From: Closterium sp. Naga37s-1
Taxonomy: Eukaryota > Streptophyta > Zygnematophyceae > Desmidiales > Closteriaceae
Direction of reading: 5' to 3'
Assembly: GCA_947471745.1 (NCBI GenBank)
Contig: CANJKZ010001109.1
Coordinates: 496,001-560,000, forward strand
DNA: 64,000 nucleotides
Shown: positions 22,101 to 30,100 of the stretch, piece after piece
Layout: every line of letters begins with the position of its first letter
Numbering within the stretch: the stretch's first letter is position 1
Notes under the pieces: model-generated
Seen by the model: the letters and a program-made list of their open reading frames with translations, nothing else
The model's database searches: none
What the model was told of the DNA's origin: nothing
Program-made: the position numbers and the translations under genes

Positions 22101-22153
22101 TGCTTGTAGAGTCCCAGCAGCAGCAGCAGCAGGAGCAGCAGCAACAACTTTAG
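16118..22153 (+). CDS. UBAC2-like rhomboid/UBA-domain ER membrane protein (7 exons)
   Basis: Proposed exons are 16118-16145, 16311-16552, 17135-17198, 18205-18446, 19248-19349, 20683-21021 and 21959-22153. All have GT/AG borders and matching phases and sum to 403 codons plus stop. The N-terminus (MSLAGPAGFGGAPVT) and then RTHERQMGPCKFT, VFCLFSILVSS, PGPYALI, DKALLILAGLQ and LYRCNALGIR follow the plant UBAC2 order. That family is a derlin/rhomboid-like protein without protease activity in the ER membrane. Exon 7 encodes a UBA domain (ITALVAMGFDRSAAVAALL) expected to bind ubiquitin. Exon 4 has an extra Ser/Ala-rich loop and exon 6 a Gln-rich stretch, making it longer than typical plant homologues. 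Exon 6 and its borders are the least certain. Introns contain minisatellites, a MITE and partial copies of several exons. Confidence 0.8.
16204..16278. repeat. 21-bp tandem repeat in intron 1 of the UBAC2-like gene
   Basis: About 3.5 units of a 21-bp sequence (core GACGCCTCGTCGCACAGCA) end shortly before the pyrimidine-rich acceptor of exon 2. Confidence 0.85.
16676..16741 (+). repeat. Partial copy of the exon 2 3' end plus donor site
   Basis: Repeats the last about 60 bp of exon 2 (CTCTTCCTGCTGCGCACGCA onwards, ending in the same TTCACC/GTGCGTGG donor) 125-190 bp downstream, with a few substitutions. It lacks the exon's 5' half and an acceptor, so it is probably not used as an exon. Confidence 0.85.
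16966..17115. repeat. (CCCTCT)/(CCCCCT)-type pyrimidine minisatellite in intron 2
   Basis: About 150 bp of CCCTCT units punctuated by CCCCCT in a higher-order pattern, directly upstream of the exon 3 acceptor. It may act as an extended polypyrimidine tract. Confidence 0.9.
17460..17497 (+). repeat. Direct repeat (copy 1) flanking MITE 2
   Basis: A 35-bp word beginning TGTTGCTGGCGTGGTCTTC recurs at 18059-18094 with one mismatch. The two copies bracket MITE 2 in intron 3. Confidence 0.8.
17627..18043. mobile_element. PIF/Harbinger-type MITE 2 (417 bp) in intron 3
   Basis: Imperfect terminal inverted repeats of about 60 bp (outer part GGCCGTATCCCTGGGTGG at left; matching complement at right) are flanked by TAA at 17624-17626 and 18044-18046. 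The ends resemble MITE 1 and MITE 3. There is no coding capacity. It is in intron 3 of the UBAC2-like gene and so should be tolerated. Confidence 0.85.
18059..18094 (+). repeat. Direct repeat (copy 2) flanking MITE 2
   Basis: Second copy of the 35-bp word seen at 17460-17497. The pair suggests a local duplication in intron 3 around the MITE insertion. Confidence 0.8.
18470..18655. repeat. G-rich minisatellite in intron 4
   Basis: About 185 bp of GGGAGGGAGGGACGGGG-type units immediately after the exon 4 donor. Runs of three to six G on the transcribed sense strand make G-quadruplex formation in the DNA or the pre-mRNA plausible (inference). Confidence 0.9.
19102..19177 (+). repeat. Partial upstream copy of exon 5 with acceptor but no donor
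   Basis: Repeats the acceptor and first about 75 bp of exon 5 (CTGTTGCTTCCCGACGGCCT onwards) 146 bp upstream of the exon chosen. Similarity stops before the segment encoding NALGIR and the donor. A third fragment with only the exon end and donor lies at 19562-19600. Confidence 0.85.
19371..19560. repeat. 74-bp tandem repeat in intron 5
   Basis: About 2.6 units of a 74-bp sequence containing TTTTGAGTCGACTCAGAAGTC. Related words (GAGTCGACTCAAAAGTC) occur at about 18916 and 19042, outside the array. Confidence 0.85.
19562..19600 (+). repeat. Fragment of the exon 5 3' end plus donor
   Basis: Repeats CGCTGCAACNCCCTGGGGAT and the following ACGTAAGCTC from the end of exon 5 and its donor region. 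No acceptor or exon body is present. Confidence 0.8.
19613..19812. repeat. 31-bp tandem repeat in intron 5
   Basis: Six to seven units of a 31-bp sequence containing CTGCCACTTTAAAGGCCACT with few differences. Confidence 0.9.
20100..20570. repeat. 15-bp pyrimidine minisatellite in intron 5
   Basis: About 30 units of TTCCTTATTTTCTCC with minor variants. Long open frames through it (Phe/Leu/Pro/Ser-only) are a by-product of the 15-bp period. Confidence 0.92.
20598..20632 (+). repeat. Partial copy of the exon 6 5' edge with acceptor
   Basis: The acceptor and start of exon 6 (GCATGCAGATACC then GAGCCTGTGGCG) occur here and again at 20678-20702. Only the downstream copy keeps an open frame matching the family (PEPVAEQVSSRLS). 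Confidence 0.7.
21149..21205 (+). repeat. Partial copy of the exon 6 3' edge with donor
   Basis: Repeats the sequence around the proposed exon 6 donor (AAGTAACNGAA, then CTCCTCTGCTAGGATACCCT) about 130 bp downstream of 21016-21070. Confidence 0.8.
21274..21463. repeat. 10-bp tandem repeat (GTGCCCTTGT/GTGCCCTAGT) in intron 6
   Basis: About 19 units of a 10-bp sequence with two interspersed variants. Confidence 0.93.
21559..21790 (+). repeat. Two partial upstream copies of the UBA exon
   Basis: Copies begin after CTCCCAG at 21559 and 21681, each starting CTGCCCGCCTATCTGCACGC. The first diverges after about 35 bp. The second reads on to the MGFDRSA codons of the UBA domain and then loses the frame. 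The full exon is at 21959-22153. Confidence 0.85.
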
Positions 22154-22193
22154 CAGCAGTGGTAGCAGTGGCAGGGGAAGGCATTGAAGTGAG

Positions 22194-22760
22194 CATGAAG
22201 TCACAGCAGTGGCAGCGCTGCTGCAATGCCACCATGACCTCGCACTCGCCACCAACCTGCTTGTAGAGTCCCAGCAGTTGCAGCAACAGCAACATTAGTC
22301 ATAGCAACAGTAGGAGTGGCATGGTAAGGCCTTGCCAGTGCGCATGAAGCTGCTGCAATGCCACCACGACCTCACGCTAGCTACCAACCTGCTTGTAGAG
22401 TCTCAGCAGCAGCAGCCGCAGTAGCTGTAGGGGTAGCAGCACTCTTGGTATGCCAGTGTGCATGGGACGGCGCTGCTGCATTGTCAACATGACCTCACTC
22501 TTGTCACCAACCTGCTCATGGAGTCTCAGCAGCAGCAGCCACAGCCGCAATAGCAATAGCTGTAGCAACAGCTGTAGTGGCATGGGAAGGGCATGCCTGT
22601 GCGCATGAAACGACAGCAGTGGCAGCGCTGCTGCACTGTCAACATGACCTCACCCTTGCTACCAATCTGCTCATGGAGTCTAGACAGCAGCAGCAGCGGC
22701 GGCGGCGGCTGCATTTGTAGCAGCAGCAACAAAAGCTGTAGCAGCTGTAACAGCAGTAAA
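22194..22760 (+). repeat. Degenerate tandem copies of the UBA exon 3' end
   Basis: At least four further copies of the exon 7 end (22194-22298, 22348-22424, 22470-22553, 22614-22700) each keep the ATNLLVESQ-type codons, and most a Gln-rich tail and TAG, with a spacer containing GCATGAAG. The period is about 125-145 bp. They lie after the stop and would be 3' UTR or downstream DNA. Confidence 0.85.
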
Positions 22761-23386
22761 ATGTGTATGAGCTGTAGCCTGCGGGGCAGATCTCTCTCCC
22801 TGCTTGTCAACACTAGCATGGGATGGGATGGGAAAGGAAATGCTGGTGGGCATGCCTGAACCGAACGCAGTATGGCCCACTATCATTCTCCATTCGAGTG
22901 GATGCGTAAGTGAAGTATCGTAGCACACAGCCAGTCACTGCAGTGCTGTAGAGCCCACTATCAGACTCTGGTGAATTCATTAAGTACACAATCACGGTGA
23001 GACACGACAACTATCATAAGGTATGCTGTGGGGTGTTGGGGCGGGCCACCATCAGATTCATCTTGCTGTTTTTCACTGAGGTTCCATCCGGGTGGATGCA
23101 TGGTGTGGTGTGGTTTGTGGTGTGTATTGAGAGGTTGAGAGTCTGCCAGTCTGCCGCACAGTACAACAGCCCGGCCCGGGACACCGGCTCTTCTTTTTCT
23201 TTCCTTGCAAGTCCGAGTCAATAACGAAACACTACTGTGCTGAGCTGATGAGACAACGGTACTACCGTACTACCGTACGTTGAAGTTAGGCTTCGATCTG
23301 AAACAAATCACTGCCCGTGCCAACTCTCCACCCAGCGTTGCGTGCTACTGTAACATAACATGTGGCTATTGATGGTAACAGTGCAT
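22761..23386. other. Intergenic, no gene recognised
   Basis: About 630 bp between the UBA-exon array and the transposon nest. Only short ORFs are present, with no repeat or RNA gene identified. Confidence 0.5.
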
Positions 23387-23391
23387 GCACA

Positions 23392-23531
23392 TGTCAAAAC
23401 TGCAAGCAGAAAGAGAACAGCAGATGAGGGGTTTCACTAGCAAGCAATGGGATACATATAGCAAACCCTAGCAGGGTTGTACTCACTATAGAGTACCCCA
23501 CTGCAGATTAGACAAACATAACATTCTGACA
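23392..23531 (-). repeat. 3' LTR of Copia-A
   Basis: TG...CA ended, 140 bp, paired with 34883-35022. The adjacent inner sequence CACCCCCAT is the complement of a polypurine tract. Confidence 0.88.
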
Positions 23532-23660
23532 CACCCCCATACGCAAAGTGGGGTATAATCAGCACAGCAAGAAGTCGCATAATAAGTTCACAAGCACAAG
23601 TAAAGCTAGTGGCAGACATACCGTATTACCCCGGATAAAAGCCCAGGTGCGCTTATAATA

Positions 23661-24194
23661 CCGTATTACCCCGGATATAAGCGCACCTGCGCTTATAATA
23701 AAACAGTGTTTTTTTGGGGGGTGCGATTATAATTGAGTAAAAATTATAAGCGCATGCGCTTATAATATAACAAATACAAATATATATTTCAATGCACCAA
23801 ATTGTACATCTCATCCTTCAGATTTCAATCGAATCGAAATTGTAGAAAGTCACATGTCAAAATCGCGCGCGGGCGATTCTTCGCGAGCGCCCAGAGGCAA
23901 AATACAGTGTAACACCTCACTTTGAGGGCGTGCCAGCTCGTGCTGACTGGACGCGCAGGATGTGAGAGGTCTTCGAAAGTCAATGTAAGCGAAAATGGGT
24001 TGTGGCCTCGCTGCAAAACTGAGATTCGTTACCGTTTTAATGAAGAATTATAAATAAAATTACACATGCGCTTATAATATATCAGGGTTTTATAAGGGGT
24101 GCGCTTATAATTGAGGATCGGCCATAAGCGCATTGCTCCAGATACAAGCGCATGCGCTTTTAATAGGCCTGCGCTTATATCCGGGGCCATACGG
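23661..24194. mobile_element. 534-bp MITE derived from the same Tigger family, nested in the left end
   Basis: The ends are CCGTATTACCCCGGATATAA and its near-complement, with TA at 23659-23660 and 24195-24196. Removing it rejoins GCGCTTATAATA with GAACAGTGTTTTTTGGG, restoring the host element's subterminal sequence. Its right 130 bp closely match the right end of the host transposon (33781-33910), so it is an internal-deletion derivative of a related copy. Confidence 0.9.
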
Positions 24195-25883
24195 TAGAAC
24201 AGTGTTTTTTGGGGGGGTGCGCTTCTAATTGAGGTGTCTGTATAAGCGCATGCGCCTATAATGAGGAAAAAATGAAATTCAATTTTAAACATACTAACCT
24301 GAACCCCGCAATAAGGCGAATCCAACGGACCATGCAATAAGTGGGATCGTGCATGGTTTTCAGGCAAAAACAGGTGCGGTTCGGTTTCCCACCGCACAAA
24401 GTTGTCTAGAACCATCGAATGTGATAGCAGTGACGGGGATGTTGCCGTGCGGCCCAATCACAACCGCATGCGCTGCGTGGCATCTGCATTTCTTCCGAAC
24501 CCTCTCGAAGGGTGGGGAAGATTCCCTGCGAGCGCAGCGAATATGCTGCCACGCAGGTTTCTCTACGGGGGTAGGCGGGGGTTTCCTGCCTGTCATTGAC
24601 GAGGACCCCGAGCCGCTAGCCCGCAGGGGTCCCCGTCGTTGCCCATTTCTGCACCCTCCTCCTCATTTTTTTCATTCAGTTTCTAGTCTAGCCCGCCTGG
24701 CTGGCGAAGCCATGGCGGAATTCAGTGGGACGCACTTCCTTTTCAAGAAGAAACCAACTCGCCCGTGGCGACTAACCTCGGACGGTTGGTATACCCGTGA
24801 GCCACCAGCGCCTCCAGTGCCACCTACACCTCCTGCACCTCCTGCACCTCCAGTGCCACCTACACCCCCTGCACCTCCTGCTCCTCCCGCTCCTCGGAAT
24901 CCTCCGACTCCTCCTGTTCCTGACGCGAATTCTTACCATCGGCCCGTGCTCCAGCTGTATTTGTCAGCCACTTTCGACGAGTGGCTGTCTGAACCGGATA
25001 CACCCAAGGCTACGCGAATCGATGCTCCGCCGACTGCACCTCGGTGGGGAAATCCTAAAGCCTGCACGTGGGACGAGTCGGCTGTGTGCGCCGACGATGA
25101 CGTGGCCGCTGATAAACAGCCCACATGCGACGGTGACGCTGGAGGCGACAGTGGAGTCGACGGTGAAGAGGGCGCCGAGGAGGACGTGTTCCCAGATCGT
25201 GAAGCTACAGACGCGGACGATGACGGTGTGGAATCTTGGTGGCGCGACGCACCACGCGAGAAGAAGCCGATACCAACGTATCCGCCGATTAACAAAAAAC
25301 GACCCCACCCCTCCTCTGAGAACCGAGATGCCCGCCCCCCCTCTCCCAGGCACAAGCCGACTCAACACAAACGGCAGCGCTACACCGCCCAGGAGAAACT
25401 GAAGTGGCTCGTTCGGCTGGAGCTTGCGGCATCGATAAGCGAGGTCGCGCGGGAGTCCGGCATGCACCGCAAATGCCTCACAGAGTGGAAAAACCAAGCG
25501 GAGAAGCTCAAGGCTGCACACAGCACTCGGTGTCGACTTCATGGGCGCGGAAGGTCTTCCTGGTACAGACCCATGGAGATGAAGGTGTACGCCCAACTCC
25601 TGGACTGGCGACGCCACGGTGTGGCAGTATCAGTCGGCCGCCTGCAAGACTGGTCAAAAGAGGTGATGAAGGCGTTGTTCCCGGACGTCAAGTGGAAGGC
25701 GAGTCAGCGCTGGACGGAGCGGTTCCGCAAGCGGTGGAATCTCACCGTGCGCATGAAAACAAAGGTGGCGCAAACGACACAGCAGCGTAAGTGCCTGTCC
25801 GTGCATTGTCATCCTATCGTGAAATTTTATCTTGTATCTCAGTACTTTCTTGCCCATGGCTGTTTATCTATAGCGGTGCTCAT

Positions 25884-26021
25884 TGTCAAACATTATACAT
25901 GTTCATATTGTGTAGGCTATAGTGGGTTTAGCCTTAGGGGGTACAACATTGCTAGGGTTTCCTACTTGTATCACCCTGCTGCCTAGTTTCACACATTCTC
26001 GTTCAGTTCTACATTCTAACA
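25884..26021 (+). repeat. 5' LTR of Copia-B (138 bp)
   Basis: Starts TGTCAAACATT, ends TTCTAACA; identical to 32699-32836. Confidence 0.96.
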
Positions 26022-26035
26022 TGGTATCACGAGCC
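26022..26035 (+). promoter_or_regulatory. Primer binding site of Copia-B
   Basis: TGGTATCACGAGCC abuts the LTR. It matches the initiator tRNA-Met 3'-end complement TGGTATCAGAGC except for one inserted base. Confidence 0.8.
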
Positions 26036-26784
26036 TAGGTTGCTACCTAGGACCGCTTTCTCCTACGGGCCCACTATTCCGCTAGAAGCGCCCTCGTGCG
26101 CCCTACCTTACGTGCGCCCTCGTGCGCCTTTCTATACTCGTGCGCCCTCGTGCGCCCTCGTGCGCCCTACCTTACGTGCGCCCTCGTGCGCCCCCGTGCG
26201 ACCTGCCCTTCGGTCTGCCCGCGTGCCGTCCTGCAGCCCTCGCGCTGCCTTCTGCAGACCCGTCAGGCCCCCCCGAGCCGCCTCTGCAGGCCCGTCAGGC
26301 CCGAGAGCCGCCCCTGCAGCCAGCGCGCTGCCCTGCCGAGCCGCGTGTCGCCCGTGGGCGCTGCCTCTGCCCCGTCGCGCTGCCCTGAGGAGCCGCGCGC
26401 GACCCCCGCTATCCCGTCGCGTCGCCCTGGGGAGCCGCGCTCGGCCCCCGCTGCCCCGTCGCGACGCCCTGGGGAGCCGCGCTCGGCCCCCGCTGCCCTG
26501 TCGCGACGTCCTGGGGAGCCGCGCTCGGCCCCCGCTGACCCGTCGCGACGCCCTAGGGAGCCGCGCGCGACCCCCCGCTGCCCCGTCGCGACGCCCTAGG
26601 GAGCCGCGCGCGCCCCCCCCCCCCCCCCCCCCCCCCCGCTGCCCCGTCGCGGCGCCCTGGGGAGCCGCGCGCCGCCCCCCCCCCCCCCCCCCCCCCCTCG
26701 CTGCTGCCCGAGCCACCCTGCAGCCCGCGAGCCGCCTCTACAGCGCCGAGTGCGCTCTGCCAAACCCTAAAATAAATAATTTAT

Positions 26785-26823
<39 letters not shown>

Positions 26824-27130
26824 GAGCAGCTGCCCCTGGCCCCTGGAGCAGCCGCCCCTGGAGCAGCCGCCCCTGCAGCAGCCGCTCCTGCAGCAGCTGC
26901 CCCTGCAGCAGCCGCCCCTGGACCTCTGCAGCCGCCCCTGGCCCCTGGAGCAGCCGCCCCTGCAGCTGCCGCGGAGCCCTCGCCCTGCAGTGGTAGCGGC
27001 CTCGCCGTTACCACCGTCGTACGCCTGCTCTTCTCGCCACTGGTGAGCACTGCCCTGCCCGTATTGCTGTTACTGCTGCTCCTGCTGCTACTGCTCTTTC
27101 TACTTCTACTGCTGCTCCTGGCGTGGCCAG

Positions 27131-30100
27131 ATGCAGCTCCAGCGCCGTCCGCGTGAGTCCCTCACGCCCCAACAGCTTCGTGAGTGGTATGCTGGTTGGG
27201 GTTGTAGGGGTGGCCGCGCTGCTGCTACTACTACTGCTACTGCTGCTCCTGGCGGTGGCCAGATGCAGCTCCCGCGACGTCCGAGTGAGTCCCTCACGCC
27301 CCAGCAGCTTCGTGAGTGGTACGCTCAGCGTGGAGGGTCACGGGGTACTGCTCGCTGCCCGTACGTCATTCGCACTGGTGCTCGGACTGGTCAGCCTTGC
27401 GGGACGTTTGGTCACACAGAGTCCCGCTGCTTCGCCCGTCTGAGCGACGCCTGGCGTACAGAGTTTGGCGACGCGGCTGAGCTCCCCGACTGGGTGGAGC
27501 TGCTTAGGCAGAGGGTAGATATCTATGCTCTTGACTATGATGCTATCCTCACTGCCATGTATGCATTTCCTACTAGTGCTGAGAGTGCCTGTCACCTGTG
27601 TGTGCCGCCTGACCCCGGTATCCAGTCTGCTGCTCTAGGTACTGGTGAGGCTGCTGCACTAGGTGCTCGTGTGTCTGTTGCCCCAGGTGCTGGTGAGGCT
27701 GCTGCTCTAGGTACTCGTGAGTCTGCGCCCTCTGGTACTGCGTCTACTGAGGCACTGCACACCTTCACACTGGACTCAGGCGCTTCCCGCTGTTTCTTTC
27801 GTGACCGCACTGCCCTTGAGCAGCTTGCTCGGCCGGTTGCAGTCTCCCTCGCTGACCCCTCTGGGGGTCCGGTCATTGCGACCTCCTCTACTGTTCTCCC
27901 TTGTCCTGCGGTCCCGTCGGGCACTCTGTCAGGTCTCTACCTCCCCTCGTTCTCTACGAACTTGGTGGCGGGTAGTGCGCTCCAGGACGGGGGTGTCCAC
28001 CAGTTTACCCCTGCCTACGAGCGTGTGACACACTGCACGTGCGCTCGGACGGGCCGCCACCTGGCTACCTTCACTCGGCAGCCGGGGTCGGACCTGTACA
28101 CACTGACCACTGAGTCCCCACAGGTAGCTGCGTCTGCGTCTGCGTCGGGTCAGCTGTCTGCCCCCTGCTCGTGTCGCTCTCTGGCACACGAGACTGTCCT
28201 CTGGCACCACCGTCTTGGTCACCCGTCAGTGCAGCGCCTTCGTGCCATGCACAACCGGTACCTTGTCTCTGGTCTTCCCAGGGTTCTCCCTCCACTCCCA
28301 CCCTCGCCTGCTCCTCCCTGCCTTCCCTGTGTCGAGGGGCGGCAGCGCGCCGCTCCTCACTCCTCCCCGTTTCCCCCGACGACTGCTCCCTTGCAGACGC
28401 TCCACATGGACGTGTGGGGCCCAGCCCGCGTCCGTGGACAGGGTCAGGAGAGGTACTTCCTGATCGTTGTTGACGACTACTCGCGCTACACCACGGTCTT
28501 CCCCTTGCGCACCAAGGGTGAGGTCCCTGATGTTTTGATCCCTTGGATCCGCGCTGCTCGTCTCCAGCTCAGTGAGCGGTTCCACTCGGACTTTCCTGTC
28601 CTGCGTCTGCACTCTAACAGAGGTGGTGAGTTCTCCTCTGACCTCTTGGCAGCCTACTGTGCGGAGCACGGCATCCGCCAGTCGTTCACGCTTCCGGCCT
28701 CTCCACAGCAGAATGGGGTTGCTGAGCGCCGCATTGGTTTGGTCATGGAGGTCGCTCGTACCTCCTTGATCCATGCGGCTGCCCCCCACTTTCTGTGGCC
28801 GTTTGCGGTCCGATACGCTGCGCATCAGCTCAACCTCTGGCCCCGTGTCTCCGTTCCGGAGACTTCGCCGACACTGCGTTGGACGGGAGAGGTTGGCGAT
28901 GCGTCGCGTTTTCGGGTCTGGGGGTCCCGAGCTTTTGTTTGCGATACGTTCGCGGACAAGCTCTCCTCCCGCGCTGTTCCCTGTGTCTTCCTTGGCTTTG
29001 TCCCGGACGCGTCTGGTTGGCAGTTTTACCACGCCACCTCGCGCCGTGTCCTGCCCTCTCAGGACGTCACTTTTGACGAGTCCGTGCCCTACTACCGCCT
29101 CTTCCCCTACCGCACTGCCCCGCTCCCCCCCCCGCCTCTCTTCCTCGCGCCAGGTGCTGCTGTGGTAGACCCCCTCCCCCCTCAGGGTGCCGCTCCCTCA
29201 GGTGTGTCCCAGGTAGACCCGGTTGAGCCTGTCGAGGTAGCTGTCGACTCTCGTCCTGCCAGGGGTGCTGAGCCTGAGCGTGCGGAGCCTGGGGTTGCGG
29301 AGTCTGGGGGTGCTGAGCCTGGGGGTGCGGGGTCTGGGGGTGCGGAGCCTGCGGGTGCTGAGTCTGGGGGTGCTGAGCCTGGGGGTGCGGAGCCTGCGGG
29401 TGCTGATTCTGGAGGTGCTGAGCCTGGGGGTGCTGAGCCTGGGAGTGCTACGTCTGAGAGTACTGAGCCTGAGCGTGCTGCACCTGGGGGAGGCCTCTCC
29501 TCGCAGCAGCTGCGTGAGTGGTACTTACAGTACTGCAGCCTCAGGAGAGGTGCTTCTGGAACTCGGAGTGGTGCCGGAGCTGGTGCTAGTGCTTCCCCTC
29601 CTAGGCGGGAGCTGCCCTCTCCCCAGCAGCTCCGAGAGTGGTACGCTAGGCGCTGCAGTCTCCGGAGTGGCGCTCCCGGTGTCGTGGACTCTGGAGCTTC
29701 TGGAGTTACTGGAGGTGCTGCTGCTGCTGGCGGTGCGGCTGGCGCTGCTGGAGGTGCTGCTGGTGCTGCTGGAGCTGCTGGAGGTACTGCTGCTGCTGGA
29801 GGTGCTGCTGGCGCTGCTGGAGGTACTACTGGTTCTGGTGCTGCTGGAGCTGCTGGAGGTGCTGCTGCTACTGGCGGTGCGGCTGGCGCTACTGGAGGTG
29901 CTGCTGGTGCTGCTGGCGCTGCTGGAGGTGCTACTGGTGCTGGAGCTACTGGAGCTGCTGGTGGTACTGCTGCTGCTGGCGGTGCTGCTGGCGCTGCTGG
30001 AGGTGCTGCTGGTACTGGTGCTGCTGGAGCTGCTGGAGGTGCTGCTGCTGCTGGTGGTGCTGCTGGCACTGCTGGAGGTGCTGCTGGTACTGGAGCTGCT

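Noticed and set aside
26040-26996. 318-codon ORF in the Copia-B leader
   Set aside because: Driven by GCGCCC-type repeats and C runs, with no domain, and located between LTR and gag where a non-coding leader is expected.
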